A stretch of 64,000 nt of DNA from Methylobacteriaceae bacterium (GTDB taxonomy: Bacteria; Pseudomonadota; Alphaproteobacteria; Rhizobiales; Beijerinckiaceae), in NCBI GenBank assembly GCA_947444195.1, contig CANEZL010000018.1, positions 23,755 through 87,754 of the forward strand, written 5' to 3'. Position 1 is the stretch's first letter, and each line of letters starts with the position of its first letter. Shown here one piece after another: positions 16,105 through 25,785 of the stretch. Below the pieces are notes generated by a model. That model was not told the origin of the DNA and searched no databases. It was given only the letters and a program-made list of their open reading frames with translations. Made by a program: the position numbers and the translations under genes.

Positions 16105-17811
16105 ATGACCGCTGGTACCGCCCTGCAGAGCGCGCACGAGGACTTCGCCGCCCTGCTCGAGGAGAGCTTCCTCGAACACGAGATCACCGAAGGCTCCGTC
16201 GTCAAGGGTCGCGTCGTCGCGATCGAGAAGGACGTGGCCGTCATCGACATCGGCGCCAAGACCGAGGGCCGCGTCGCCCTCAAGGAATTCTCCGGTCCCG
16301 GCCGTGACGGCGAGCTCGCCGTCGGCGACGAGGTCGAGGTCTACGTCGACCGCATCGAGAACGCGCTCGGCGAGGCCGTCATCTCGCGCGACAAGGCCCG
16401 CCGCGAGGAGTCCTGGGTCAAGCTCGAGAAGGCCTTCGAGGCCAACGAGCGCGTCACCGGCACGATCTTCAACCAGGTCAAGGGCGGCTACACCGTCGAC
16501 CTCGACGGCGCCGTGGCCTTCCTGCCGCGCTCCCAGGTGGACATCCGCCCGGTGCGCGACGTGACCCCGCTGCTCGGCACGCCGCAGCCCTTCCAGATCC
16601 TCAAGATGGACCGCCGCCGCGGCAACATCGTGGTGTCGCGCCGCACCGTGCTCGAGGAGAGCCGCGCCGAGCAGCGCTCGGAGCTGGTGGCCAACCTCGA
16701 GGAAGGTCAGGTCATCGACGGCGTCGTCAAGAACATCACCGAGTACGGCGCCTTCGTCGATCTCGGCGGCATCGACGGCCTCTTGCACGTCACCGACATG
16801 GCGTGGCGCCGCGTGAACCACCCGTCCGAGGTCGTGACCATCGGCCAGACGGTCAAGGTCAAGATCATCAAGATCAACCACGAGACGCACCGCATCTCGC
16901 TCGGCATCAAGCAGCTCCTGGCCGATCCGTGGGAGGGCATCGCCGCCCGCTACCCCGTGGAGGCCAAGCTCAAGGGCCGCGTGACCAACATCACCGATTA
17001 CGGCGCCTTCGTGGAGCTGGAGCCGGGGATCGAGGGCCTGATCCACGTCTCCGAGATGAGCTGGACCAAGAAGAACGTCCATCCGGGCAAGATCGTCTCC
17101 ACCTCCCAGGAGGTCGAGGTGCAGATCCTGGAGGTCGATCCGGTCAAGCGCCGCATCTCGCTCGGCCTCAAGCAGACCCTGCAGAACCCCTGGGAGGGCT
17201 TCGCCGAGAAGCATCCCGTGGGCTCCGAGGTCGAGGGCGAGGTCAAGAACAAGACCGAGTTCGGCCTGTTCATCGGCCTCGAGGGCGACGTCGACGGCAT
17301 GGTCCACCTGTCGGATCTCGACTGGAACCGTCCCGGCGAGCAGGTCATCGAGGAGTACAAGAAGGGCGACATGGTGCGCGCCCAGGTTCTCGACGTCGAC
17401 GTCGAGAAGGAGCGCATCTCACTGGGCGTGAAGCAGCTCGGCGGCGACCCCTTCGCCGAGGCCGGCGAGATCAAGAAGGGTCAGATCGTCACCTGCGAGG
17501 TGGTCGAGGTGAAGGATTCGGGCGTCGAGGTGAAGATCGCCGACACCGACATGCAGACCTTCGTCCGCCGCGCCGAGCTCGCCCGCGACCGCGGCGACCA
17601 GCGTCCCGAGCGTTTCGCCGTCGGCGAGAAGTTCGACGCCCGCGTCGTGCAGTTCGACCGCAAGGCCCGCCGCGTGCAGGTCTCGATCAAGGCCCTCGAG
17701 ATGGCCGAGGAGAAGGAGGCGATGGCCCAGTTCGGCTCCGCCGATTCCGGCGCCTCCCTCGGCGACATCCTCGGCGCCGCCTTCAAGAAGGCCCGCACCG
17801 ACGACGAGTGA
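16105..17811 (+). CDS. rpsA: 30S ribosomal protein S1
   Basis: This 568-aa protein contains six S1 RNA-binding repeats, the classical S1 architecture. The first begins GSVVKGRVVAIEKDVAVIDI; later ones show GVVKNITEYGAFVDLGGIDG, GRVTNITDYGAFVELEPGIE and GEVKNKTEFGLFIGLEGDVD. It brings structured or weakly Shine-Dalgarno mRNAs to the ribosome. AGGAGAGAG directly before ATG 16105 fixes the start; the open frame back to 15919 is spacer. In many alphaproteobacteria cmk precedes rpsA; here trcR does. Confidence 0.98.
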   Translation: MTAGTALQSAHEDFAALLEESFLEHEITEGSVVKGRVVAIEKDVAVIDIGAKTEGRVALKEFSGPGRDGELAVGDEVEVYVDRIENALGEAVISRDKARREESWVKLEKAFEANERVTGTIFNQVKGGYTVDLDGAVAFLPRSQVDIRPVRDVTPLLGTPQPFQILKMDRRRGNIVVSRRTVLEESRAEQRSELVANLEEGQVIDGVVKNITEYGAFVDLGGIDGLLHVTDMAWRRVNHPSEVVTIGQTVKVKIIKINHETHRISLGIKQLLADPWEGIAARYPVEAKLKGRVTNITDYGAFVELEPGIEGLIHVSEMSWTKKNVHPGKIVSTSQEVEVQILEVDPVKRRISLGLKQTLQNPWEGFAEKHPVGSEVEGEVKNKTEFGLFIGLEGDVDGMVHLSDLDWNRPGEQVIEEYKKGDMVRAQVLDVDVEKERISLGVKQLGGDPFAEAGEIKKGQIVTCEVVEVKDSGVEVKIADTDMQTFVRRAELARDRGDQRPERFAVGEKFDARVVQFDRKARRVQVSIKALEMAEEKEAMAQFGSADSGASLGDILGAAFKKARTDDE

Positions 17812-17862
17812 GCCTCGGACGCCGTCTCCGGGGCGCCCCTCGCGGGCGCCCCGGCCGGAACG

Positions 17863-17903
17863 AAGCCCGCGCGGGAGGCTCCTCCCGCGCGGGCTTCGCG
17901 TTT
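17863..17903 (+). terminator. Rho-independent terminator of rpsA
   Basis: AAGCCCGCGCGGGAGG and CCTCCCGCGCGGGCTT form a very strong 16-bp stem with a two-base loop, followed by CGCGTTT. A second, weaker hairpin (GGGCGCCC twice, 17831-17852) precedes it. Confidence 0.75.
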
Positions 17904-18123
17904 GAGGCGGGTGCGATCCCGGCTCCGCGAGGCGCGTCAAGCACTTGTGTCGCGTGCAGGACGGCCCGCGAGCCCGCACGACCCCCCTGGACCCGACCGA
18001 AGTTTAGGTGCAAACCGGCGCCGCTTGTGACAGGCTTGCCGCTGTCCGCGCCGATCCGAGGTTCGCGGGCCAAACAAGAACGGACCGGCCCCGGGGCCGG
18101 GCGCGCAGGGAGACCATCATCGC

Positions 18124-19107
18124 ATGGCCGCCGATCCCGAACTCCTGATCGACCGCAGGCGCCTGCGCCGCAAGCTCACCCTGTGGCGGGTGCTCGGCAT
18201 CGGCGGCCTCGTGGTGGCCGCGGGCGCCGTCGGCTTCCGCGTCCGCTCCGGCACGGAGGGGCTCGGCTTCGGCGGCGTGCGCCCGCAGATCGCGCGGATC
18301 TCCGTCTCGGGCTTCATCGCGGGCAGCGAGGCCACCGCCAAGCTCATGAAGCGCGTGGGCGAGTCCACCGCCGTCCAGGGCGTCGTCGTCGCCATCAACT
18401 CCCCCGGCGGCACCACCACCGGCTCCGAGGAGCTCTACCGCAACCTGCGCCAGCTCGCGGCCAAGAAGCCGGTCGTCGCCTTCGTGGACGGGACCGCGGC
18501 CTCGGGGGCCTACATCACCGCGCTCGCCGCCGACCACATCGTCGCCCGCGAGACCTCCCTCGTCGGCTCGATCGGCGTGCTGTTCCAGTATCCGGAGGCC
18601 TCGGGCCTCCTCGACAAGATCGGCGTGAAGGTCGAGGCGATCAAATCCTCGCCCCTGAAGGCCGAGCCCTCGGGCTTCGCGCCCACGCCCCCGGAGGCGC
18701 GCGCCGCCCTCGCGGCGGTGGTCGGCGACACCTATGCCTGGTTCAAGGGGCTCGTGGCCGAGCGCCGCGGGATGAGCGAGGCGCAGCTCGCCACGGTGGC
18801 CGACGGGCGCGTGTTCACCGGGCGCCAGAGCGTGCCCCTGAAGCTCGTGGACGAGCTCGGCGGCGAGCGGCAGGCGATCGCGTGGCTCGAGAGCGCGCGC
18901 AAGGTCGAGAAGGGGCTGCCGGTCACCGACTGGAAGCCGCGCACGGATTCGAAGTTCGGCCTGTGGTCGGTCCTCGGCCTCGGCGCCGACCTCGCCGGGC
19001 TCGACGCGGCGGCCGCGCATCTGCGCCGCCTCGGCACCGAGACGCAGGCGGTCGCGCAGGGCGGCCTCCTCGCCGTGTGGCGCCCGGGCGTCGAGACCGC
19101 GCCCTGA
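18124..19107 (+). CDS. sppA: Signal peptide peptidase SppA (membrane-anchored serine protease)
   Basis: This 327-aa short (single-domain) SppA has a membrane anchor at residues 20-40 ([19 protein letters not shown]). The catalytic Ser is Ser127 in [10 protein letters not shown] and the general-base Lys is Lys179 in [10 protein letters not shown], both in the normal places. [20 protein letters not shown] matches the family's substrate-groove region. It cleaves remnant signal peptides in the inner membrane. It sits between rpsA and ihfB, a common order in this group. The preceding 312-bp spacer contains the rpsA terminator and no gene. Confidence 0.95.
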   Translation: MAADPELLIDRRRLRRKLTLWRVLGIGGLVVAAGAVGFRVRSGTEGLGFGGVRPQIARISVSGFIAGSEATAKLMKRVGESTAVQGVVVAINSPGGTTTGSEELYRNLRQLAAKKPVVAFVDGTAASGAYITALAADHIVARETSLVGSIGVLFQYPEASGLLDKIGVKVEAIKSSPLKAEPSGFAPTPPEARAALAAVVGDTYAWFKGLVAERRGMSEAQLATVADGRVFTGRQSVPLKLVDELGGERQAIAWLESARKVEKGLPVTDWKPRTDSKFGLWSVLGLGADLAGLDAAAAHLRRLGTETQAVAQGGLLAVWRPGVETAP

Positions 19108-19186
19108 TCCGGCAGCAGCCCTCGATCCCGTCTCGAACCGGCCCGGTTCGGTCCGCCGTGTGATCCTTCGGGAAGACCAGAACGCC

Positions 19187-19501
19187 ATGATCAAGTCGGA
19201 GCTCGTTCTCAGAATCGCCGAGCGCAACCCGCATCTCTACCAGCGGGACGTCGAGATCCTGGTCAACGCGATCCTCGACACCATCGCGGACGCGCTCGCC
19301 CGCGGCGACCGGGTGGAACTGCGCGGCTTCGGCGCCTTCTCCGTGAAGCGCCGCGAGGCGCGGCGCGGGCGCAACCCGCGCACCGGTGCCGCCGTTGCCG
19401 TGTCCGAGAAGGCGATCCCCGTGTTCAAGACCGGCAAGGAGATGCGCCAGCGTCTCAACGCGGCCGGGATCGGCGAGGGTCCGGTCGAGGCGGGCGCCTG
19501 A
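19187..19501 (+). CDS. ihfB: Integration host factor subunit beta
   Basis: This 104-aa protein begins [20 protein letters not shown] and carries the DNA-bending arm motif GRNPRTG. It also has [16 protein letters not shown] and [13 protein letters not shown], all diagnostic of the IHF/HU fold. Together with IhfA, encoded elsewhere, it bends DNA in replication, recombination and transcription. A GTG at 19160 would add nine residues; ATG 19187 matches the family N-terminus. lapA follows 39 bases later. Confidence 0.95.
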   Translation: MIKSELVLRIAERNPHLYQRDVEILVNAILDTIADALARGDRVELRGFGAFSVKRREARRGRNPRTGAAVAVSEKAIPVFKTGKEMRQRLNAAGIGEGPVEAGA

Positions 19502-19540
19502 GGTGGTTGCGCCCTCGCGGGCGGGTTTGGAGTGATAGCG

Positions 19541-19897
19541 ATGATCCGGTTCCTCAAGGGGTTGGTCCTGCTGCCGGTGGCGGTGCTGGTGATCCTGCTG
19601 GCGGTCGCCAACCGTGCCCCCGTGACCCTCTCCCTCGATCCCTTCTCCGAGATCCCCGTCTTCAAGGCGACCCTGCCGCTCTACGCGATCCTGTTCGGCG
19701 CGGTGGCGCTCGGCATCGTGATCGGCGGCGTCTTCACCTGGCTCGGCCAGGGCCGGGTGCGCCGCACCGCCCGCAGCCGCGGGCGCACCGTGCGCCGCCT
19801 GGAGGAGGAGACCACCCGCCTGCGCGGCGCCCTGCCCGAGGCCGCCCCCGTCGCGCCCGGCCTGCCGGCCCGCACGGCCCTGCCCGCCCCGCGCTGA
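19541..19897 (+). CDS. lapA: LapA (DUF1049) inner-membrane protein
   Basis: This 118-aa protein has two hydrophobic segments (LKGLVLLPVAVLVILLAVAN and LPLYAILFGAVALGIVIGGV) separated by RAPVTLSLDPFSEIPVF, the LapA-domain signature. A basic helix (RRTARSRGRTVRRLEEETTR) follows. In enterobacteria LapA works with LapB in control of LPS synthesis; the role in this group is less defined. The gene lies between ihfB and trpF, the usual neighbourhood. Confidence 0.85.
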   Translation: MIRFLKGLVLLPVAVLVILLAVANRAPVTLSLDPFSEIPVFKATLPLYAILFGAVALGIVIGGVFTWLGQGRVRRTARSRGRTVRRLEEETTRLRGALPEAAPVAPGLPARTALPAPR

Positions 19898-19901
19898 GTC
19901 C

Positions 19902-20603
19902 TTGGTCACCCGCGTCAAGATCTGCGGCCTGAGCACGCCGGCGACGCTGGCCGCCGCCCTCGATGCGGGGGCCGACCTCGTCGGCTTCGTGCATTTCCCG
20001 AAGAGCCCGCGCCATCTCGACTGGCCTGCCGCGCGGGCGCTGGCCGCCGCGGTGCGCGGCCGGGCCGAGCGGGTGGTGCTCCTCGTCGATCCCGACGACG
20101 CGACCCTGAGGGCGGCCCTCGAGAGCGTCGCCCCCGACCTGATCCAGCTCCACGGCCGCGAGAGCCCCGAGCGCGTCGCCGCGATCCGGGCACTTGCCGG
20201 GCGCCCGGTGATGAAGGCCCTCGGCATCGCGACGTCGGCCGACCTCGCACGGCTCGCGGACTACGCGGGTGCCGACCGCCTGCTCCTCGACGCCAAGCCG
20301 CCCCCGGGTGCCGCGCTCCCCGGCGGCAACGGCCTGCCCTTCGACTGGACCCTCCTCGCGGGCGCCCGGCTGCCCGCGGACTGGATGCTCTCGGGGGGGC
20401 TGCGGCCGGAGACGGCGGCCGAGGCCGTCGCCCGCACGGGGGCGCCCGCCCTCGACGTCTCCTCCGGCGTCGAGCGGGCGCCGGGGGTGAAGGATCCGGA
20501 CCTGATCGCGGCCTTCGTCGCGGCGGTGCGGGCAAGGGCCGCGCCGGAGCCGGCCTCCGCCGACGCGGCGGGCCTCTTGGCGAGGCCGCCGCACGGGGTC
20601 TAA
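19902..20603 (+). CDS. trpF: Phosphoribosylanthranilate isomerase (TTG start)
   Basis: This 233-aa TIM-barrel enzyme of tryptophan synthesis converts phosphoribosylanthranilate to CdRP. The active-site Cys is Cys8 (RVKICGLST). The phosphate-binding loops are MLSGGLRPETAAEAV and ALDVSSGVERAPGVKD, and the catalytic Asp lies in LLLDAKPPP. The only codon in the right place to begin the conserved N-terminus is TTG at 19902, four bases after the lapA stop. No good ribosome-binding site is seen, so coupling to lapA translation is likely. The last 25 residues are an Ala/Pro-rich extension. Confidence 0.95.
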   Translation: MVTRVKICGLSTPATLAAALDAGADLVGFVHFPKSPRHLDWPAARALAAAVRGRAERVVLLVDPDDATLRAALESVAPDLIQLHGRESPERVAAIRALAGRPVMKALGIATSADLARLADYAGADRLLLDAKPPPGAALPGGNGLPFDWTLLAGARLPADWMLSGGLRPETAAEAVARTGAPALDVSSGVERAPGVKDPDLIAAFVAAVRARAAPEPASADAAGLLARPPHGV

Positions 20604-20654
20604 AGCAGGCGGCAAAGCACGGGCGCCCGCGCCCGGCCTGCCGAGGATTGCCCC

Positions 20655-21896
20655 GTGACCGTCGCTCTGACCCCGAACTCCTTCCGCACCGGCCCCGACG
20701 AGCGCGGGCGCTTCGGCATCTTCGGCGGCCGCTTCGTGGCCGAGACCCTGATGCCGCTGATCCTCGACCTGGAGAAGGCCTATGCCGAGGCCAAGGCCGA
20801 TCCGGGGTTCCGGGCGGACATGGAATCCTACGGCACGCACTATATCGGCCGGCCGAGCCCGCTCTACTACGCCGAGCGCCTGACCGAGCACCTGCGCGCC
20901 AGGGCGCCAGCGGGCAACGGCGCGAAGATCTACTTCAAGCGCGAGGAGTTGAACCACACCGGCTCGCACAAGGTGAACAACGTGCTCGGCCAGATCCTGC
21001 TCGCCCGCCGCATGGGCAAGCCGCGGATCATCGCCGAGACGGGGGCGGGCCAGCACGGGGTCGCCACCGCCACGCTCTGCGCCCGCTTCGGCCTGAAATG
21101 CGTGGTCTACATGGGCGCCGTCGACGTGGCCCGGCAGGCGCCCAACGTCTTCCGCATGAAGATGCTCGGCGCCGAGGTCGTGCCGGTGGAATCCGGCACC
21201 AAGACCCTGAAGGACGCCATGAACGAGGCGCTGCGCGACTGGGTCACCAACGTCACCGACACCTTCTACTGCATCGGCACGGTGGCGGGTCCCCACCCCT
21301 ACCCGGCCATGGTGCGCGACTTCCAGGCGGTGATCGGCGTCGAGACGAAGCAGCAGATGCTGGCCCTTGAGGGGCGGCTTCCCGATTCGCTGATCGCCTG
21401 CATCGGCGGCGGCTCGAACGCGATGGGCCTGTTCCACCCCTTCCTCGACGACCGCGAGGTCGAGATCTTCGGCGTGGAGGCGGCCGGCCACGGCGTCGAG
21501 AGCGGGCTGCACGCGGCCTCCCTCACGGGCGGGCGGCCCGGCGTGCTGCACGGCAACCGCACCTACCTCCTCATGGACGGGGACGGCCAGATCAGCGACG
21601 CGCACTCGATCTCGGCGGGCCTCGACTATCCGGGCATCGGCCCCGAGCACGCCTGGCTCCACGAGATGGGCCGCGTCACCTACCTCTCGGCCACCGATGC
21701 CGAGACCCTGGAGGCGTTCAAGCTCTGCTCGATGCTGGAGGGCATCATCCCGGCCCTGGAGCCGGCCCACGCCCTCTCCAAGGTGCTCGAACTCGCTACC
21801 CAACGGCCGGCCGACCACCTCATGGTGCTCAACCTCTCCGGCCGCGGCGACAAGGACATCCCGCAGGTGGCCGAGATCTTCGGCACGCGGCTCTGA
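20655..21896 (+). CDS. trpB: Tryptophan synthase beta chain (GTG start)
   Basis: This 413-aa PLP enzyme joins indole and serine to make tryptophan. Lys106 in [10 protein letters not shown] binds [13 protein letters not shown] is the phosphate-binding loop, and [13 protein letters not shown] carries the catalytic Glu region. The start is GTG 20655 ([20 protein letters not shown]). Normally trpA follows in alphaproteobacteria; here the next gene is on the opposite strand, so the alpha subunit must be encoded elsewhere. Confidence 0.97.
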   Translation: MTVALTPNSFRTGPDERGRFGIFGGRFVAETLMPLILDLEKAYAEAKADPGFRADMESYGTHYIGRPSPLYYAERLTEHLRARAPAGNGAKIYFKREELNHTGSHKVNNVLGQILLARRMGKPRIIAETGAGQHGVATATLCARFGLKCVVYMGAVDVARQAPNVFRMKMLGAEVVPVESGTKTLKDAMNEALRDWVTNVTDTFYCIGTVAGPHPYPAMVRDFQAVIGVETKQQMLALEGRLPDSLIACIGGGSNAMGLFHPFLDDREVEIFGVEAAGHGVESGLHAASLTGGRPGVLHGNRTYLLMDGDGQISDAHSISAGLDYPGIGPEHAWLHEMGRVTYLSATDAETLEAFKLCSMLEGIIPALEPAHALSKVLELATQRPADHLMVLNLSGRGDKDIPQVAEIFGTRL

Positions 21897-21913
21897 TCCG
21901 TCGCGCCGGCTTT

Positions 21914-21938
21914 CCCTCTCCCGCTTCAAGGGGGAGGG
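21914..21938. terminator. Hairpin between convergent trpB and MFS genes
   Basis: CCCTCTCCC and GGGGGAGGG form a nine-pair stem (with one G-T pair) around a seven-base loop. There is no clear T run, so termination efficiency is uncertain. Confidence 0.4.
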
Positions 21939-21966
21939 AGAGCGCGGAGCCGCCTGCCCCTCTCGA

Positions 21967-23184
21967 TCAGACTGTCCCCGGCGGCCGCGCCGCCAGCGCC
22001 CGGCGGGCGACGACGAGCGACAGGCCGAGATTGAGCGCGGCGACCGCGAGCATCAGGCCGAGCAGCGCGTCCGGCCCGAAATGGCCGGAGACGTAGCCGC
22101 AGACCACCGGCGTCGCCGCCTGGCCCAGCAGGGCCGGCCGTGCGAGGCGGCCCATCGCGGCGGCGTAGTCGCGCTGGCCGTAGAGGGCGAGCGGCAGGGT
22201 GCCGCGCACCACCGTGCGCATGCCGTTGCCCGCGCCGTAGAGGATGATGGCGAGCCAGGCGAGGGCGGGCGCGACCGCGAGCAGGGCGAGGCCGAGGGCG
22301 ACGCTCCCGCTCGACACCAGCAGCGCGTAGGCCGGGTGCGCCCCCCGCCCGAAGGCCAGTTCGAGGATGCGCGCGCCCACCTGCGAGGGCCCGATCAGGG
22401 CGCTGAGGGCGACCGCGGTGGCGAGCGCGATGCCCTGGGCCTGCAGGAGCAGGAGAAGCTGCACGGCCACCGCCGTCATCAGGATCGCCGCCGTGGTGAA
22501 GGTGAGGGCGAGGAGCCCCTCCCCCGGCAGCCGGGCCGAGCCCTCCGGCTGGGGGGCGACCGCCGGGGCCGCCTCCGCCTCGGCCCGCTCGGGGGCCGGC
22601 AGGACGCGGGCGAAGATCGGCACGACCACCAGGACGGAGAGCGCCGCGTAGGCGAGGCAGGCCCCGCGCCAGCCCACATGCTCCACCATCAGGCTGGTCG
22701 CCGGCCAGCACAGGCTCACCGCGAAGCCGGAGGCGATGGCGATCTGCGTCATCGCCCCGCGCGCGGCCGTGCCGTAGGCTTGGCCGATGGCGGCGAAGAG
22801 CGGGTCGTAGAGGCAGGCCGCCATGCCGAGGCCGATCACCAGCCAGGCGGCGAGGTAGAGCGGCAGGGTCGGCGCCAGGGCCAGCAGCACCAGCCCCGCG
22901 GCGAGGACGAGGGTGCCCGCGATCAGGACGGCTTGGCCGCCGTGCCGCCGGATCCGCCGGCCGATCCAGGGCGAGAGCAGGCCGGAGACCAGGATGGCGA
23001 GGGACAGGGCGCCCACGACCGCCCCCTGCGGCCAGCCGGTGGTGTCCACCACGGGGTCGGCGACCACCGCGATCAGGTAGAACGAGCCGCCCCAGAGGAT
23101 GATCTGCGTGAGCCCGAGCGCGGCGTTGCCGGCGAGGGACGGGGCGGCGCGGCGTGCGGTCTGTTCGGCGCTGGGCTCTGGCAC
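21967..23184 (-). CDS. MFS transporter
   Basis: This protein of about 405 aa has roughly twelve hydrophobic segments and the loop 2-3 signature SPWIGRRIRRHGGQ of the major facilitator superfamily. A hydrophilic Glu/Ala/Pro-rich stretch (PAPERAEAEAAPAVAPQPEG) lies between the two halves. The substrate cannot be deduced. I chose GTG 23184 with GGGAG about 9 bases upstream; the frame stays open to 23388 but that part is spacer. It is divergent from the CoA-module operon and could import its substrate. That is inference from position only. Confidence 0.88.
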   Translation of the reverse strand: MPEPSAEQTARRAAPSLAGNAALGLTQIILWGGSFYLIAVVADPVVDTTGWPQGAVVGALSLAILVSGLLSPWIGRRIRRHGGQAVLIAGTLVLAAGLVLLALAPTLPLYLAAWLVIGLGMAACLYDPLFAAIGQAYGTAARGAMTQIAIASGFAVSLCWPATSLMVEHVGWRGACLAYAALSVLVVVPIFARVLPAPERAEAEAAPAVAPQPEGSARLPGEGLLALTFTTAAILMTAVAVQLLLLLQAQGIALATAVALSALIGPSQVGARILELAFGRGAHPAYALLVSSGSVALGLALLAVAPALAWLAIILYGAGNGMRTVVRGTLPLALYGQRDYAAAMGRLARPALLGQAATPVVCGYVSGHFGPDALLGLMLAVAALNLGLSLVVARRALAARPPGTV

Positions 23185-23455
23185 GGACGAGGAACTCCCG
23201 ATCCCGCCGCGCGGAAGGCCGGCCTGCACGGGCGCCCGGTCCGGACCGGACGATGCGCGGCGAGCTAGAACTTTCCGATATGGCGCGCGGTTGCAGGTTG
23301 TATTAGCGTCGGTCTTCCGCGTTCGATAGTCCATTTTCAAGAGTTTCGAAGATGTGCCGCGCACGAACGCGGCTGTTGCTGCCCGCAAGCGGTGGCGGTT
23401 CCTTTGCGTTCGCGCGAAGCGTCCGCGCCTGGACGGACATTCAGGGAGGACACGG

Positions 23456-24619
23456 GTGCAGACGATCGATCAGGGTCAGCATCAGGACATCCGCGACGCG
23501 GTGCGCGCGCTCTGCGCGGAGTTCCCGGCCGAGTACCACCGCAGGATCGACGAGGCCCGCGGCTACCCGGAAGCCTTCGTGGACGCGCTGACCAAGGCCG
23601 GCTGGATGGCGGCCCTCATCCCCGAAGCCTATGGCGGCTCCGGCCTCGGCCTCACCGAAGCCTCCGTCATCATGGAGGAGATCAACCGCTCGGGCGGCAA
23701 TTCCGGCGCCTGCCACGGGCAGATGTACAACATGAACACGCTGGTGCGGCACGGCTCCGAGGCGCAGCGCCAGCACTACCTGCCGAAGATCGCGGCGGGC
23801 GAACTGCGCCTGCAATCCATGGGCGTCACCGAGCCGACGGCCGGCACCGACACCACCAAGATCAAGACCACCGCGGTGCGCAGGGGCGACCGCTGGGTGA
23901 TCAACGGCCAGAAGGTCTGGATCTCGCGCGTCCAGCACTCCGACCTGATGATCCTGCTCGCCCGCACCACGCCGCTCGATCAGGTGAGGAAGAAGTCCGA
24001 AGGGCTGTCGATCTTCCTCGTGGACCTGCACGAGGCGCAGAAGAAGGGCATGAGCGTCCGCCCGATCCTCAACATGGTCAACCACGAGACCAACGAGCTG
24101 TTCTTCGACGAGCTGGAGATCCCGGCCGAGAACCTGATCGGCGAGGAGGGCCAGGGCTTCAAGTACATCCTCACCGGGCTGAACGCCGAGCGCGTGCTGA
24201 TCGCGGCCGAATGCATCGGCGACGGCTACTGGTTCATCGACAAGGTCACCGCCTACGCCAAGGAACGCACGGTGTTCGGCCGCCCGATCGGCCAGAACCA
24301 GGGCGTGCAGTTCCCCATCGCGGAGAGCTTCATCGAGGTCGAGGCGGCCAACCTGATGCGCTACGAGGCCTGCCGCCGCTACGACGCGGGCGAGCCCTGC
24401 GGGGCGCAGGCCAACATGGCCAAGTACCTCGCCGCCAAGGCGAGCTGGGAGGCGGCCAATGCCTGCATCCAGTTCCACGGCGGCTTCGGCTTCGCCGCCG
24501 AGTACGATGTCGAGCGCAAGTTCCGCGAGACGCGCCTCTACCAGGTGGCGCCGATCTCCACGAACCTGATCCTCTCCTACGTGGCCGAGCACATCCTCGG
24601 CCTGCCCCGCTCCTTCTGA
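23456..24619 (+). CDS. Acyl-CoA dehydrogenase family protein
   Basis: This 387-aa FAD enzyme has the usual domain order: N-terminal helices, beta barrel (MGVTEPTAGTDTTKIKT, VINGQKVWISR) and C-terminal helices (AERVLIAAECIGDGYW, QFHGGFGFAAEYDVERKFRE). At the place where many family members have the catalytic Glu in YEG, this protein reads LYQVAPIS (Gln363). A Glu at 245 (LNAERVLIAA) matches the catalytic position used in isovaleryl-CoA dehydrogenase. Start GTG 23456 has GGAGG 7 bases upstream. It is first of four co-directional genes for CoA-ester chemistry, with a 13-base gap to the next. The acyl substrate is unknown, perhaps a branched or dicarboxylic acyl-CoA. Confidence 0.93.
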   Translation: MQTIDQGQHQDIRDAVRALCAEFPAEYHRRIDEARGYPEAFVDALTKAGWMAALIPEAYGGSGLGLTEASVIMEEINRSGGNSGACHGQMYNMNTLVRHGSEAQRQHYLPKIAAGELRLQSMGVTEPTAGTDTTKIKTTAVRRGDRWVINGQKVWISRVQHSDLMILLARTTPLDQVRKKSEGLSIFLVDLHEAQKKGMSVRPILNMVNHETNELFFDELEIPAENLIGEEGQGFKYILTGLNAERVLIAAECIGDGYWFIDKVTAYAKERTVFGRPIGQNQGVQFPIAESFIEVEAANLMRYEACRRYDAGEPCGAQANMAKYLAAKASWEAANACIQFHGGFGFAAEYDVERKFRETRLYQVAPISTNLILSYVAEHILGLPRSF

Positions 24620-24632
24620 AGGGTCGCTTCCG

Positions 24633-25757
24633 ATGACCGGCCGGCTTCCCCTCGCAGGACTCACCGTCGTCGCCGTCGAGCAGGCGGTGGCGGCCCCGTT
24701 CTGCTCGTCGCGGCTCGCGGATGCGGGCGCGCGGGTGATCAAGATCGAGCGGCCGGAGGGCGACTTCGCCCGCGGCTACGACGACGTCGCGCCGGGGGGG
24801 CAGTCGAGCTACTTCGTCTGGCTCAACCGCGGCAAGGAATCCGCGGTGATCGACCTCGCCACCGAGGCGGGCCGGGCGGAACTCCGGGCCCTGATCGCGG
24901 GCGCCGACGTGCTCCTCCAGAACCTCAAGCCCGGCGCCCTGGAGCGGATGGGGCTCGGGGTCGAGACCCTCTGCCGCGAGTTCCCGCGCCTGATCGCCTG
25001 CTCGATCAGCGGCTACGGCGAAGTCGGGCCCCTGGCGAGCCGCAAGGCCTACGACCTCCTGATCCAGGCCGAATCCGGCCTCGCCTCGATCACCGGCGGC
25101 CCCGAATCGGCGGCCCGCGTCGGCATCTCCATCGTCGACATCGCCACCGGCGCCACCGCGCACGCGGCGATCCTCGAGGCGCTGATCGCCCGCGGCATCA
25201 CCGGCCGGGGCGCCGACATCCGGGTCTCGATGTTCGACGTGATGGCCGACTGGCTCACCGTGCCGCTGCTCCATGCCGAGGGCGGCCGGGCGCCCAAGCG
25301 CGTCGGGCTCGCCCACCCCTCCATCGCCCCCTACGGCGTGTTCGCGACCCGCGACGCCAAGCCGATCCTGATCTCGATCCAGAGCGAGCGGGAATGGCGG
25401 AGCTTCTGCACCCTGTTCCTGCGCGATCCGGAGGCGATCACGGATCCGCGCTTCGCCAGCAACGTCGCCCGCACGAAGAACCGGGCGGAGACCGACGCCC
25501 TTGTCGCCCGCGTCTTCGCGGAGCTCGGCGAGGACGAGGCGGTGGCCCGCCTGAGCGAGGCCGACGTCGCCTTCGCCTCGGTCAACGACATGGCGGCGCT
25601 CTCAGGCCACCCGCATCTGCGCCGCATCCGCGTGGAGACGCCGGCGGGCCCGGTCGCCTTCCCGGCCCCCGCCGCCATCGTGCAGGGCGAGGAGCGGGCC
25701 TATGGCCCCGTGCCGGGCCTCGGCCGCGGGGCGGGCGCGAAGCGCCCCCTCCCCTGA
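24633..25757 (+). CDS. CaiB/BaiF (class III) CoA-transferase
   Basis: This 374-aa protein starts PLAGLTVVAVEQAVAAPFCS, with ARVIKIERPEGDFAR and YFVWLNRGKESAVIDLATEA, the family's N-terminal pattern. Asp169 (GISIVDIATG) sits where the family's catalytic aspartate forms the acyl-CoA anhydride. Enzymes of this family move CoA between carboxylic acids such as oxalate, itaconate, mesaconate or carnitine. With a lyase, a second CoA-transferase and an acyl-CoA dehydrogenase alongside, it probably activates a dicarboxylic acid. Only 28 bases separate it from the CitE-like gene. Confidence 0.93.
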   Translation: MTGRLPLAGLTVVAVEQAVAAPFCSSRLADAGARVIKIERPEGDFARGYDDVAPGGQSSYFVWLNRGKESAVIDLATEAGRAELRALIAGADVLLQNLKPGALERMGLGVETLCREFPRLIACSISGYGEVGPLASRKAYDLLIQAESGLASITGGPESAARVGISIVDIATGATAHAAILEALIARGITGRGADIRVSMFDVMADWLTVPLLHAEGGRAPKRVGLAHPSIAPYGVFATRDAKPILISIQSEREWRSFCTLFLRDPEAITDPRFASNVARTKNRAETDALVARVFAELGEDEAVARLSEADVAFASVNDMAALSGHPHLRRIRVETPAGPVAFPAPAAIVQGEERAYGPVPGLGRGAGAKRPLP

Positions 25758-25785
25758 ACCTCCTCCCAGATCCGGAGCCCGGCCC

